This document shows, piece after piece, positions 33,902 through 44,046 of a stretch of DNA of 64,000 nucleotides. This DNA is from CAILZL01 sp963791615 (lineage in GTDB: Bacteria > Pseudomonadota > Gammaproteobacteria > Steroidobacterales > Steroidobacteraceae): contig CAWBTE010000008.1 in the NCBI GenBank assembly GCA_963791615.1, positions 1 through 64,000 of the forward strand, read 5' to 3'. The notes under the pieces are model-generated. The model did not search any database. It was not told where the DNA came from and saw only the letters and a list, made by a program, of their open reading frames with translations. The translations under genes were made by a program, and so were the position numbers. How positions within the stretch are numbered: the stretch's first letter is position 1; each line of letters opens with the position of its first letter.

Positions 33902-35269
33902 CTAGAACCGTCCCGGCTTGCTCAGCCAGCCGTCGATGTAGTCATACAACGTCTTGATAGTGTCGCCGTAATAATTCTCCGGTAACCCCTTCGCAACCGC
34001 GCATTCCTTGCAGGGACCGAACCCATGCACCGCGCCTTCCACGTAAGCCAGGGTCTTGTCGGCGCTCCTGGCATGTTCACGCACGGTTTCAATCAGAAAG
34101 AACTCATGAGAACCCGTCATACCCATCTGCAGCAACGGCTTGGTAATGCCTTCCACACTATTGAGCGCAATGGCCCAGCTCGACTGGTAGTCGATACCGC
34201 TCAGCGTATCGGCCGTAAAGCCATAATCAGGCCTCGTCTTCACTGCGTAGTTCTTGAGGAAGCGTTTCACGGTCGTGGTGATCGCGCCCTGGTTAAGCGA
34301 TGGCGTCACCGACTGCATCGCGCGCGCCACACGAACGGTATGTACGATCTCGGTGGTGATCGAGCCGTCCGGATGCAGCAGCGGCCAAGCATTGCGAGTG
34401 CGCGACTGCAGACGCACATCCTGCATGTTGAGTTTGTTGGCGGTCGGGAATGAACCGGGAATGACGAACGGCTCATCGTCAGCGAAGCGGCCTTTGCCGG
34501 CTTCTATTTTTGCCAGGCGATCCTGCGCCTTGGCAATCAGGCGATTCATGCGCTCGCCCTGCCGCGCATGAAAGCGCTTGATGAATTCATCGCTGTAGGT
34601 CGCGCCCTTCGGATCAAAGCCGTTCTTCGGGTTGTAGATATCCAGCTCCGGAATCAGCGGCTGCCCACTGTCATCGTCGACCACTGCAGGGTCCAGACTG
34701 AACAAGGTCGTGCCGGGTGTACCCAGCGTGGCATCGATCATCATGATGCCATCCGCCGCCGGAAGCCCTGCAAGCGCGTCAGCACACTTGATCAGCTTCT
34801 CCGGTCCCTGACAGGCTTTTAGGCCGTTTTCAGCGATATTCTGATACGAGGCCATCATGCCGCCGCCGCCACTGTGGCCGAAAATGACGACCTTGCGTAC
34901 CCCGGGATAAGCGCGCAGATATGCCACCCCAAGCTTCACGTTCAACAGCAACTTGTCCTGATCGTTATCGCTCATGAAGCCCGACTTCGAGGCGGAGCTG
35001 TTCGCACACAACGCGCGATAACCCCGCTTGACGAGATTGATGCACGGATTGGCAGGGCTCTGGGTCAGATAGTCGCCATTGTTGTGCATCGCCATGATCG
35101 CGATCGCGGCCTTGGGACCAGGCTTAAGCGGCTCATAAAGCAATCCGGGAACGCCGGTGTCGAGCGATACAAAGGTGCTCTTGTAGGTTTGCGTTTGCGC
35201 CATGGATGGCGAGGTCAGACAGATGTTTGATACCACCATCGCAACGATTGAGAGATATATTGCTTTCAT
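33902..35269 (-). CDS. Secreted alpha/beta-hydrolase with intact GHSGGG motif
   Basis: 455 residues; signal peptide MKAIYLSIVAMVVSNICLTS...AQ. Core features: FVSLDTGVPGLLYEPLKPGP, NLVKRGYRALCANSSASKSG, GVRKVVIFGHSGGGGMMASY (nucleophile Ser in GHSGG), GIDYQSSWAIALNSVEGITK, AYVEGAVHGFGPCKECAVAK (candidate catalytic His) and DYIDGWLSKPGRF at the end. It belongs to the five-member paralogous group of this window and is one of only two members that keep the serine. GAGG lies seven bases before ATG 35269. Probably a periplasmic esterase; substrate unknown. It follows the frameshifted carboxylesterase gene, and precedes the cupin. Confidence 0.87.
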   Translation of the reverse strand: MKAIYLSIVAMVVSNICLTSPSMAQTQTYKSTFVSLDTGVPGLLYEPLKPGPKAAIAIMAMHNNGDYLTQSPANPCINLVKRGYRALCANSSASKSGFMSDNDQDKLLLNVKLGVAYLRAYPGVRKVVIFGHSGGGGMMASYQNIAENGLKACQGPEKLIKCADALAGLPAADGIMMIDATLGTPGTTLFSLDPAVVDDDSGQPLIPELDIYNPKNGFDPKGATYSDEFIKRFHARQGERMNRLIAKAQDRLAKIEAGKGRFADDEPFVIPGSFPTANKLNMQDVRLQSRTRNAWPLLHPDGSITTEIVHTVRVARAMQSVTPSLNQGAITTTVKRFLKNYAVKTRPDYGFTADTLSGIDYQSSWAIALNSVEGITKPLLQMGMTGSHEFFLIETVREHARSADKTLAYVEGAVHGFGPCKECAVAKGLPENYYGDTIKTLYDYIDGWLSKPGRF

Positions 35270-35377
35270 GATCCGTCCTCACTTACTTTTTTAGACGCGG
35301 TCTCTGTTAATGACTTCTGAAACCACCCAGTCATGAACTAACCTGCACCGTTTTGTCTGGCTCGATTCGCTGTTGGT

Positions 35378-36997
35378 TTACATCTGCTGCCGGGAAGCAA
35401 ACCAGCGCAGGAAGAAATCCACGCGCGCTTCCGTGGCAGGTTCGCTCGCACCGGGGCCATCGCCTAATTGCATCGTCGTCTTGTTGTTGCCTTGGGTGAA
35501 GACTGGCCATTCAGGCAGCCCCTTGCCATTCGGATTGCCGGTCGCCGCAAAATTCGCCCAGTACTGCGTCACCATCTCGGAGATCTGCCGGTCATGATCT
35601 GTCCATGGTTGTTTCACGCTTGCCAGGCTGCCCATGACGTAGGGAATTTCAGAGCCGTGGAAAGCGCCGCGGGCCTCCTGACCCGGCCATGGACGATTCC
35701 AGAAATAGATGAAGATCTTCGAGCGAACACCTTTCTGGTATTCCTCCGCCCAACCCAGTTTGCTGACGCGGTTCTGATCGTGAAACGCCAGATTCTGCGC
35801 CAGTCCCGCTTCTTCATCGGTCGCTGCCGGATACAGCCGGATGAATTCATCGGTCATCGGGCCGAATTTCTGCTTCGCCCACTCCCGATACGCGCCCACC
35901 GTCGTCTTCAGCGTCGGAGTACCACTGAGGTCTTCGGCTGCCGTGCCCACCATGAACGGCACATCTGCATGCTTACGCTGTGAATACAGGGTTTTATAGG
36001 TCGCAGGCATGACATAGCCATCCAGCACCGGACAGAAGAATGGCGGATAGGGCGGAAACGCTGGCGCCGGCAGGTTGATGATCTGCTCAGCTGTCATCGC
36101 GCGCAGCTTGGCCATCGAGTCGATACCAACACTGCGCAGGTAGTACCAATGATTCGTCTCGGCGTCCTTCAACGGGCGGTAAGACATGGCGCCTTGCCAC
36201 ATCAGCGGATCGCCCGGATCCATCGGTTCCGCTTTGCGCGATTGCGCGGTGGAACAACCCCTTGGCCAGTGGCGACACGGCCAGAAACTGCACCGATCCA
36301 GCGCCGGCCGACTGGCCGAAGATCGTGACTTTATTCGGATCGCCACCAAACGATGCGATGTTCCGCTTCACCCACTTCAACGACTCGATCTGGTCAAGCA
36401 GGCCGTAGTTGCCCGATACCTTATGCGGCGATTCGGCATCCAGTTCAGGTGAGGTCAGGAAACCCAGAGGCCCAACCGGTAGTTGATGGCGACAACGATG
36501 GCGCCCTTACTGGCCAGACCCACAGCTTCGAAGCCCGGCGCTGCAGAGGAACCGCCTGTGAAGCCACCGCCAAAGAACCACACCATGACCGGCAGCTTGT
36601 CTGTTGCGCTCTTCGCAGGCGTCCAGACGTTCAGATACAGACAATCTTCGTTCGGCTCAACCTGATCGCCACCTTGTCCTGGCTCGCCGCGACCCTTCTG
36701 CATGCAGGCCGCGCCGTACTTGTCCGCCTTGCGCACGCCCGTCCATTTCGCCGGAGCTGCCGGTGGCTTCCAGCGCAGCGCGCCCACAGGCGGTGCGGCA
36801 AAAGGCACGCCCTTGAATACGGTCACTGTCGGATTTGCAGAGGCAACACCGCTCAGTTCACCGGAATCGATTTTCACGCCCAACGGAAACGTCTGCGCAT
36901 TAACCGTAACGGTGAAAGCTGCACAGAATGCCAGAGCCCATGCGCCCAGTTTGTATCTGATGGAAGCGTTATTCCATCCGCGACTATTTGCGATCAT
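35378..36997 (-). pseudogene. Type-B carboxylesterase, two frameshifts
   Basis: Three frames in order match one type-B carboxylesterase (about 530 residues). Frame 1 (36997-36455): signal peptide, GVPFAAPPVGALRWKPP, EDCLYLNVWTP, FFGGGFTGGSS, VVAINYRLG, then a stop. Frame 2 (about 36470-36240): LKWVKRNIASFGGDPNKVTI, FGQSAGAGSVQFLA with the catalytic serine. Frame 3 (about 36235-35378): SYRPLKDAETNHWYYL through ATGNPNGKGLPEWPVF to the end. The first shift is repaired by one extra C in the C-run at about 36470; the second lies near 36230-36250. ATG 36997 has a GGAGAG site. Either recent decay or consensus error. Confidence 0.85.
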
Positions 36998-37185
36998 GTG
37001 TCAATCTCTCCTGATGCTTGAATGGCAAAGAAATGGCGCCAATGCTGACCTGAGCCGAAGAAAACTTGCTGATACCAGGACCATTCCGTGTCCGCATTGG
37101 AATACTGCTTAAATGCCGGTGGATCGGACTTTGAGCCGCCGGCTTCTGCAAAGGGCACCGGGCCCTGCACTCGTGGTTGCCTTGG

Positions 37186-38321
37186 CTATTTGAAGATCAG
37201 CGTTACAAATTCGGGCAGTGACGCGTCTATTCCACTGCCACCGCCACCGTGTCCACCGGGAAACGTTCTGAAGCTCACGTCAACCCCGGCTTTCCTGAAA
37301 TCCTCATAGGCCTTCTTCTGAAACGGAAAGCGCGGGTCGCGGTCGCCGACCGACATATAGAAGATCCTGGGCTTGGTCGCCGGATTGAGCAGGTTCTTGA
37401 TCATGCCGGGCGCGATAGCGTCGGGATCGAAGGCAGCGTAATTGGTGTGCCCCGGAGGCGGCGTGTCCGCGCCACCGAAAAGGCCCGTGGCGAACTCACC
37501 GATATTGCCGAACCAGTCGAGATCCGCATGCCAACGCCGAAGGCGGTGCCACCGCCAAAGGACCAGCCCGCGATCGCGCGATTGTTCTTGTCGGTGTCAG
37601 ACTCGCGGTAGCTTTTCTCGATCATCGGAAAGATATCGGTTGGCAGTTCTTTTTCGATTCCCGCCATGTTGACCATGGCGGAAGGAAACACGGCGTCGGT
37701 CCCGTCGCCGGCGTTGATGCTGTTGCTCGGCATCACGATGATCATTGGCACTGCCTTGCCCTGTGCAATCAAGTTATCTAGGACAATCCCGTGTCGGCTG
37801 GCGGAAATCGGATTCGTCTCACCCCCACCACTATAGATATACAGCACCGGGAACTTGCGGCTCGGCTCACCGTAGTACTGTGGTGGCAGGTACACGCGCA
37901 GATTGCGTCGGCGATTCTGAGCCTTGGAAAAATACAGGTGCTGCGTCAGGGTGCCGTGCGGTACGTCCTGGGTTACGTTGTCAGGCGCCGGCGCCCCCGA
38001 AATCTCCACCTCACCATTGTTGAAGCGCGCACCGCCCATTTCGAAAGAATATTCATAGAGCCCAGGGGCGGCCGGCCCCATCGTTGCGCTCCAGACCCCT
38101 TTCTCCCCCCGGGTCATGGGATAGTCCTTGCCGTCAAAGCGCAGCTGGACCCCGGGAGCAGCAGGGGCAGAAAGCCGGAAAGTAATACTGCGATCTGCCT
38201 GGACCTGCGGCGATACCAGGGGCGCGACCATGGGTTGGTTCGCATGCAACTGTGGCTGCTGAGCATGTGCCAGAGTCGCAGCCAGAATCCCTGCAAACGA
38301 CATCGTCATCCAACTCTTCAT
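37186..38321 (-). pseudogene. Secreted esterase (enterochelin-esterase-like), one frameshift
   Basis: Frame 1 from ATG 38321 (MKSWMTMSFAGILAATLAHA signal) has an N-terminal carbohydrate-binding-like sandwich (ITFRLSAPAAPGVQLRFDGK), LRVYLPPQYYGEPSRKFPVL and the nucleophile motif AIAGWSFGGGTAFGVGM, then leaves register at about 37530. Frame 2 carries on DWFGNIGEF, NLLNPATKPRIFYMSVGDRD, KKAYEDFRKAGVDVSF, TFPGGHGGGGSG and stops at 37186. One missing base near CGGATCTCGAC explains it. The intact relative at 59952-61163 aligns across both parts. The region after PGGH also differs from relatives (GIDASLPEFVTLIFK). Periplasmic esterase if functional. Confidence 0.82.
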
Positions 38322-38483
38322 TTGAAACCTCTGAAATGATGTAGATAAGGTTTTGTCGAATGGCTCGTGGACTTTCAACGCTCCAACGCTTCGACGATCA
38401 CAGCACTCAAACCATCAAAGCTGCGACGTGTCCATCGCGTGTCAGTCTGGTTTGCTGGATCAGAACTCCCCTGCTGCGACTCG

Positions 38484-39887
38484 TCAGAACCGTCCATACT
38501 TGCCCAGCCAATCGGCGACAAAGTCAAACGTGCGCTGCTTTACATCGCCGTATTGGGGCCCGCATGACCTGAACTCGTGCTCGGAGCCTTCTACGCCGGC
38601 GAGGGTCTTGTCCTTCGCAGCTAATTGGTCATAGATCACTTCGGAAGGTACGACGAACTGAAAGCAGGTCATCGTGATCACTAGGGTGGGCTCGGCAACA
38701 CCTTCGGCATTGGCGGGCGTACTCGTGATCGCGGATTTCCAGTCGACGCCAACAATATCGTCTGCGGTCAGAGCGAAGTCCTTGTTGGTGCGTACCGCAT
38801 CATTGGCCAGATATTCCCGCAAGGTGTACCCAGTGCTGGCGGGCTTGCTCGTCTTCAATACCGCAGCCTGAATCACTGCGGCTCCCACCGGTCCGGTGCT
38901 GGGACGGAGCGACCGCAATATGCTCAAGGGCTGCGTGCCATCGGCCTTGAGCAGAATATGCGGGCGCTTGGTGTGCGACAGGATGCTCAGGTCCGGGCGG
39001 GACAAACTCGCCATCTCACCAGAGTTCACAGCGCCGGCGACAAACAGCGGCTCGTCGCCAGATAATTTGGCCTTGGCTTGATCCAGCAGTTTCAGTCGCG
39101 CGCTCGCGTCATCAATGATCTTGTCGTTGCGTGCCTGCTGCGCAGCGAAATAACGCTTGCGGAATTCTGCTGAATACCTGGCGGCGCCGCTGCTGGCGTC
39201 ATAGCCGTTGGCCGCTGCAAACATGTCGAGATCCAGCCTTTTGCGTGCACTGCCATCGTAGGCGGGATCAATATTGCTAGCCCTTGTGCCAGCGCCGGGA
39301 TCGAGCAGGATGAGGCCATCGGGCCTAGCCAAGCCTGAAGCCTGCTCCGTCTGGCAGGGATAGATCACAGCCTTGCCCTGACACGCAGCCGGCCCATGCG
39401 CGGCGACGTTCGCATACAAGGTCATGCTGCCAGCGCCGGCACCCCACCCTAGGATCACTACGCGCTCCACGCCGGGGAGCGCCCGCAGGTAAGTGATGCC
39501 CCGTGATGCTTCCAGAAACCCGTCCAGTGGCATCCCGATTTCGCCGGGGCGCAGGGGCGGATAAGAGACATACAACGCGCGATAGCCACGCCGGGCCAGC
39601 TCTGCAGCGGGCGGATCGACTCCGAAGTTGCGGTCGGAATACAGCACCGCAACGCGCGAGTTCGGGCCTGGCTTCTTCGGCTCATACAGCAGCCCGACCC
39701 GGGCACCACCACCCAACTCCACGATAGTGGAGCGATAGAAGTCGTTGTCGACAGGACTCACCGGAGTCCTGGTTGGTGCGGGGCGACCCGGCGTGGCCAG
39801 CACACCGCCCGGCGCATCCTGCGCTTGTGCGCCCGAACCACAGGCTAAAAAAGCGACGACAATTAAAGTTCTGAGTTTTGAATGCAC
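38484..39887 (-). CDS. Secreted alpha/beta-hydrolase paralogue lacking the nucleophile serine
   Basis: 467 residues; starts at GTG 39887 (VHSKLRTLIVVAFLACGSGA signal). It runs SPVDNDFYRSTIVELGGGAR, LLYEPKKPGPNSRVAVLYSD, GVERVVILGWGAGAGSMTLY, FAAANGYDASSGAARYSAEF, ADDIVGVDWKSAITSTPANA, VEGSEHEFRSCGPQYG and ends VADWLGKYGRF. The elbow is GWGAG where the active relatives have GHSGG, so Ser is Gly; the His region is kept. Either a non-catalytic binding protein or an enzyme with another mechanism. It is the closest relative of the frameshifted gene at 5787-7161, and both share a leader segment. Confidence 0.87.
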   Translation of the reverse strand: MHSKLRTLIVVAFLACGSGAQAQDAPGGVLATPGRPAPTRTPVSPVDNDFYRSTIVELGGGARVGLLYEPKKPGPNSRVAVLYSDRNFGVDPPAAELARRGYRALYVSYPPLRPGEIGMPLDGFLEASRGITYLRALPGVERVVILGWGAGAGSMTLYANVAAHGPAACQGKAVIYPCQTEQASGLARPDGLILLDPGAGTRASNIDPAYDGSARKRLDLDMFAAANGYDASSGAARYSAEFRKRYFAAQQARNDKIIDDASARLKLLDQAKAKLSGDEPLFVAGAVNSGEMASLSRPDLSILSHTKRPHILLKADGTQPLSILRSLRPSTGPVGAAVIQAAVLKTSKPASTGYTLREYLANDAVRTNKDFALTADDIVGVDWKSAITSTPANAEGVAEPTLVITMTCFQFVVPSEVIYDQLAAKDKTLAGVEGSEHEFRSCGPQYGDVKQRTFDFVADWLGKYGRF

Positions 39888-40328
39888 CGACTTATCCCCA
39901 TTTCGACTTCCGCGCAGGCACTAGTAGTTGGAGCTGTAATACGTTTGAGCAATTTAAAATGTCAATAAATTGCCCAGACGCAATGACGAGTCGACAAAGG
40001 TACAGGGAGGTTCACGAGGGAAAATGGCTACCGATAATTTCAGTCTCAGTTCTGCAAATAGTCGAGAACAGCCAGGAGCACGCCCCTACTTGGCACTGGT
40101 CTTCCTTGAAACAGCTGCGTTTGCCTTGTGACTTGCGCACACGCAGTTGCTGTCTGCGCTGTTATACATTCAATCAAATTAAAAGAAGCTACGTCCTTGT
40201 CATGCTCATTGATCAAGAGCCGTGCGCTGCTCCCCGGCTGAGAACCCAGCGCGTATTCTTTGATCCAATCTGATGGCTCTGATGATGAAGTGACGGGGCA
40301 TGGATGGGCCATGGTGGCACCCGGACGC
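39888..40328. other. Intergenic stretch between hydrolase and selenoprotein 2 genes
   Basis: 440 bases without a gene. It holds the duplicated leader segment copy B (40129-40253) and, nearer the hydrolase, a weak second echo of the same sequence (ACTTCCGCGCAGGCA at about 39906). No GTTAAC operator was found. Confidence 0.45.
40129..40253 (-). repeat. Duplicated hydrolase leader segment, copy B
   Basis: Colinear with 7174-7294: ACTTGCGCACACGCAGT, CTGTCTGCGCTGTTATA, the A-rich stretch, GCTCATTGATCAAGAGC (hairpin GCTC/GAGC around TTGATCAA) and GCTCCCCGGCTGAGAAC. The stem is kept although the loop differs. It sits about 240 bases before its hydrolase, against 12 bases in copy A. Confidence 0.6.
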
Positions 40329-42062
40329 TCACCGGAGCTTCTTGACTCCCCCCATGAGTTTTGGCCAATCAGATGGAAGCACTATCTTCTTGCCCGTAGG
40401 CGGGGCATGGCTGTGGTTCTGTACGAAGCCCTTGCTCTGATTGCGGCCCGGATCGCCGCTGAGCACGATGCCGATGGATTCAGGGTTGATGAACACCGGC
40501 ACTTCTCGATTGGGATCGTCCGATTCGGCATAGACCGATGAAATCATCCCATCCGCATGCAGCTTGTGCAGATCGTACTCCGTATAGCCCAGTTCCCACG
40601 CATGCCGGTTGAGTGAGCGCACTGCGACCTTGGTATGGTCGAAGATATATTGCTGCACATCGCGCTTCGACATCCCGTCGCGCGCCATGATCCTGGCAAC
40701 ACCGGGGCTGACGATCAACAGCGGGAAGTTCTTACCCTTGCGCAGGCCGGTATGCGCCCACCAGGCGCAGGTGCCACCGAAAATTTCGACCAGCGTGTCG
40801 AGATGCTCTTTGGCTGTGTCGCCGGCGGTGTAGATCGGAATGGTGGGGCTCAATGCACTCTGCACCGTCACCACGTTGTCCTCGCGAGCAAAACCGAGGT
40901 CGCCCGCGAACGACGTCCAGCCGATATCGGTTACCGCATCTTCGTTCTCCGCCAGAACGACATTGGTGCCCAACGCGATCGAGCCTTTGTCGGTTTCGCC
41001 GGGTGCAATACGCAGACCGACGACGTTGCGCAGATACATTCTGACGAACCGGCCGATGCTGGTATTGGCCTGCCGTCCGACGCGCAGCACCGCAGTCTCG
41101 TAATTGAAATTGAGCTGCTTCACGATCGGGCCGTTGACGATTACCAGCGGCTCCCAGCCCGGCGTCGCACCGGCATCGCGAACGTAGAAGTTAGGCTCGG
41201 CCAATGCTTCGACGATGCCGATCAGAATCGGCAGATATTCGGGACGGCAGCCTGACATGACCCCGTTGACCGCGACGTTCCAGATCGTCGCTTCACGGTT
41301 CTCGGGTTGCATCACGCCCAGCACTTCGCTGGGGTCGCGGTCAGTGAAACGCAGGAATTGCTCGACGCGCTCGATCGTCGGCGGGATGATCGGCAGACCA
41401 TCCGACCACAGCTTCTCCATGAAGTGTTCGTTCACCTCGTCGATCGTGCCTTCGAACACGATAGCACGAGGTTCAGGCTCGACAATCGCCGCAGCCATCT
41501 CAACCTTGCGCGTCAATTGATGGACGATGTTGGGCACCAGCACTTCGATGGTGTTGCGGCGCAACTCTTCATCGCTCTGATTCATGATGATGCCCGGAAA
41601 CTCGGCAATGCCGAGGTCAGCCATGCCCTGCGCCTTGGCAGTCGCAGCAGCTTGACGCAAGAATGCCGTCGCAACGATTGTCGCGGTCGGAACGCCGTCT
41701 TTCTCGGCAATTATGCTGGCCCTCGCGACCGCGGGGCTACAGCTTCCTCAGCTACCGATGCCGGTTATGACTGCATCGATAGCATATTTTTTGAGGTTGC
41801 CCGGCAGCGCCGCCAGTTCCTCGTGCCCGCCGCGCGGACCGTGGATGTTGCCGAATTCGGCAGGACCGACGAAGCGGATGCCTGGATAGCGCTCCTTCAT
41901 CACTTCCTCGACGATGGGCCGGATTTCCTGATCACGAAAACCGCCATGCGACAAATGGCCAATGGTGATTTTTGACAGATCGGAGATGCGCGGCTTGGCC
42001 TCGATCTCTTTTACCGTCGAACGGCCCAATGGCCAGACTACTTTGTATGCAGGTTCACTCAT
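40329..42062 (-). CDS. UGSC-motif selenoprotein 2 (in-frame UGA as Sec at codon 105)
   Basis: A 577-residue frame from ATG 42062 (AGAGGAG site, six bases spacing) with UGA at 41750-41748. Around it: KKYAIDAVITGIGS-U-GSCSPAVARASIIAEK. The first part (MSEPAYKVVWPLGRST...) and the large C-terminal domain (LPIIPPTIERVEQFLRFTDR, NGVMSGCRPEYLPILIGIVE, ANTSIGRFVRMYLRNVVGLR, VLAENEDAVTDIGWTSF, GIVLSGDPGRNQSKGF) align with selenoproteins 1 and 3. It is cytoplasmic by the absence of signals. It lies 17 bases after an MFS transporter gene rather than with an ABC importer, so the common partner of the family is a transporter. Function unknown; conserved Cys in SGCRPEY may pair with the UGSC centre. Confidence 0.87.
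41719..41750 (-). promoter_or_regulatory. UGA codon and candidate bacterial SECIS hairpin, selenoprotein 2
   Basis: After UGA (41750-41748), GCCC-CGC, loop GGUC (41730-41727), GCG-A-GGGC form a stem with one bulged A. The loop starts 17 nt after the UGA and contains GGU, as in the fdhF-type SECIS loop. Confidence 0.68.
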
Positions 42063-42079
42063 TTGTAGCTCCTCTGAAA

Positions 42080-43408
42080 TCAGCCCGCTGTTGCGGCCGC
42101 CTGCTGCTTCTGGCGTGCTTTGTAGTAGAAGAAGAAGATATTCATGATGACGAAGTTGATCAATAACACCGCGACGCAGACATTCATGCCCAGATCCGTA
42201 TCCCCAGTGGTGTCCCGGGCCCAGCCGAAGAATATCGGCGCGATGAAGTTGCCGATCTGATTGGTGGTTTCGATCATGACGGTGGTTTTGACGATAGTGT
42301 TCTTGCCCACGACCATGTTGGCGACAGGCCAGAAGGTGACAAAGAATCCCGTGGCGCCGGCCCGCACCAGCGCCATGGCGACAATCGCCATCGTGGCCGA
42401 CTCTGCAAAAGGATAGAGCAGGAAACCAGCGGCACTGACCAGGAGTGGTATCACGCAATGCCAGTGCCGTTCGGTACGATCCGCGTGCTTGCCCCAGGTG
42501 AAAGCGACGACTGCCATGATCAGGAATGGCACCATGGACATGTAACCCACTGTCTGATTGCTCACCGCGCCAGCTGCGGTCCGGAGCAACTGCGGCATGT
42601 AAAAAGCCATGGTTGAGGACACCCAGCCTGCAAACAGCCAGGCGATCATCAGCGCCACGATGCGAATGTCCTTCAGCGCATCAAGGAACCCGGACTTTTC
42701 AATCGCGCCGGATGCGGCCTTCTCGTTCTGATACTCGGCCAGGTGGCGGGTCATGAACTCCTTTTCATCCGGCTTCAGCCAGCGCGCGTCTGCAGGCTTG
42801 TCATACAGAAGGCGCAATGCGAACAGCGCCCAGACCAAGGTGAGGCCACCCTCGATGACAAACATGGTGCGCCAGCCGGTCATGCCAAACAGCGGGTTAT
42901 CCAGCAGCCAGCCGGCGAGGGGCGCGCCAAAAATTCCGGATGAAGCGGCGCCCAGCTGCAGTCCCGCGATCATCATGCCGTGGCGACTGCCACGGAACCA
43001 TTGGCTGACCAATACAAAGACGCCCGGTACATAACCGGCCTCGAGCGCGCCGATCAGAAACCTCAGCGCGTAAAGCGTGGAAGAATCGGTGACAAAGGCC
43101 TGTGCGACAACTGTCAGGCCCCAGGCCACCATGATGGTCGTCAGCCAGCGTCGGGCGCCGAAGCGCTCGAAGGCCAGGCCAGAAGGGACCTGCGCGAAGA
43201 ACGTACCCAGGGCAAACAGCCCCGCTGCGAAACCGAATGCAGTGGCGCTGATCGCGAGCTCCGTGCTCATCATCTCATCCGCGAAGGAGATGTTCGTGCG
43301 ATCGACCTGCACGAAAAACTGACCCACGATGATGTAGATCAGCAGGTGGCGCGTAACCTTGGAGAGCGAGCGCCGCTCAAGATCAGAATTTTCGGTTGAA
43401 ACTGACAT
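42080..43408 (-). CDS. MFS transporter (ACS / anion:cation symporter-like)
   Basis: 442 residues with 12 predicted membrane segments. MFS signatures: LFALGTFFAQVPSGLAFERF, GARRWLTTIMVAWGLTVVAQ, LEAGYVPGVFVLVSQWFRGS (ACS-type), then FLIMAVVAFTWGKHADRTER in the second half. ACS members import organic anions such as hexuronates, tartrate, phthalate or 4-hydroxyphenylacetate by proton symport. The selenoprotein 2 gene follows after 17 bases, so the two are an operon. Just upstream lie the fossil start of a TonB receptor and that receptor's operator, so this operon appears to use a captured receptor promoter. Confidence 0.92.
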   Translation of the reverse strand: MSVSTENSDLERRSLSKVTRHLLIYIIVGQFFVQVDRTNISFADEMMSTELAISATAFGFAAGLFALGTFFAQVPSGLAFERFGARRWLTTIMVAWGLTVVAQAFVTDSSTLYALRFLIGALEAGYVPGVFVLVSQWFRGSRHGMMIAGLQLGAASSGIFGAPLAGWLLDNPLFGMTGWRTMFVIEGGLTLVWALFALRLLYDKPADARWLKPDEKEFMTRHLAEYQNEKAASGAIEKSGFLDALKDIRIVALMIAWLFAGWVSSTMAFYMPQLLRTAAGAVSNQTVGYMSMVPFLIMAVVAFTWGKHADRTERHWHCVIPLLVSAAGFLLYPFAESATMAIVAMALVRAGATGFFVTFWPVANMVVGKNTIVKTTVMIETTNQIGNFIAPIFFGWARDTTGDTDLGMNVCVAVLLINFVIMNIFFFYYKARQKQQAAATAG

Positions 43409-43432
43409 GGTATTGACCTGTTTCCTGACCTG

Positions 43433-43576
43433 TTACCGGCGTGGGACTATTGTTGCCGTTAACCACCACTTCTTCCAGTCCGTTACCGCATTCGCCTGAG
43501 CCTGCGCGTTCGCGGTCCAGGCCAACGCCTGTGTGCTGGCGCCTGTGAGCAATGCCACACCAAAATACTGCTTCAT
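43433..43576 (-). pseudogene. Fossil 5' end of a TonB-dependent receptor
   Basis: ATG 43576 opens MKQYFGVALLTGASTQALAW, the same signal peptide type as receptor 2 (MKQRLSIALLTGSS). After a frameshift the sequence reads LEEVVV-NGNNSPTPVTG, the TonB-box region minus TGSRVIT, then runs into the MFS leader. Everything beyond the first 45 or so codons is gone. The first frame stops at TAA 43435-43433. The upstream operator is retained (43716-43735), so a deletion removed the receptor but left its control region to the MFS/selenoprotein operon. Confidence 0.83.
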
Positions 43577-44046
43577 TAGAGCTTGCCCCCGATCTTCATC
43601 AATTCTTAGTTCATTGCGTTAGCAAGAACGCGCTGCACCTGTACCGGCAAATCCGTCTCTGACTTTGAACAGCAGCCCGCCCAGCAAAAACCATTGTCGG
43701 TGGCCGGTCGCATAATTGTCAACAAAAATGTTAACCAATTAATGGACACTTAAAAGACACAAACACAGCGCTGCGCGCCACGAAACAGATGGAACGAGTG
43801 GGATGGCATTTACTGAGACTATTGACCTGCTTCATGGACGCTGCCCAGCCTCAACGTCGGCATGTGCGCCCATTACTCATCGCACATTAAATAAATTATT
43901 TTTCTTGCCAAATTGCCGACCACGGCATATTGACGATTGCGGCACGTGACGTGCAACCTCACTTAATCTTTACCGCGATTATCACACCCACACCGTGCAG
44001 TCACTGGTTCGCATGAGCTCCCTGCCGACGCACTCATGATCAATTG
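43577..44046. other. Intergenic control region upstream of the receptor fossil
   Basis: 470 bases between the DUF1080 stop and the receptor fossil. It holds one strong operator (43716-43735) and an AT-rich patch around 43891-43905; no gene was recognised. Confidence 0.45.
43716..43735. promoter_or_regulatory. GntR-type operator, best match in the window
   Basis: TTGTCAACAAAAATGTTAAC combines the inverted-repeat form TTGTCAACAA with a palindromic GTTAAC half. It lies 140 bases upstream of the receptor fossil start and about 310 upstream of the MFS gene. Confidence 0.68.
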
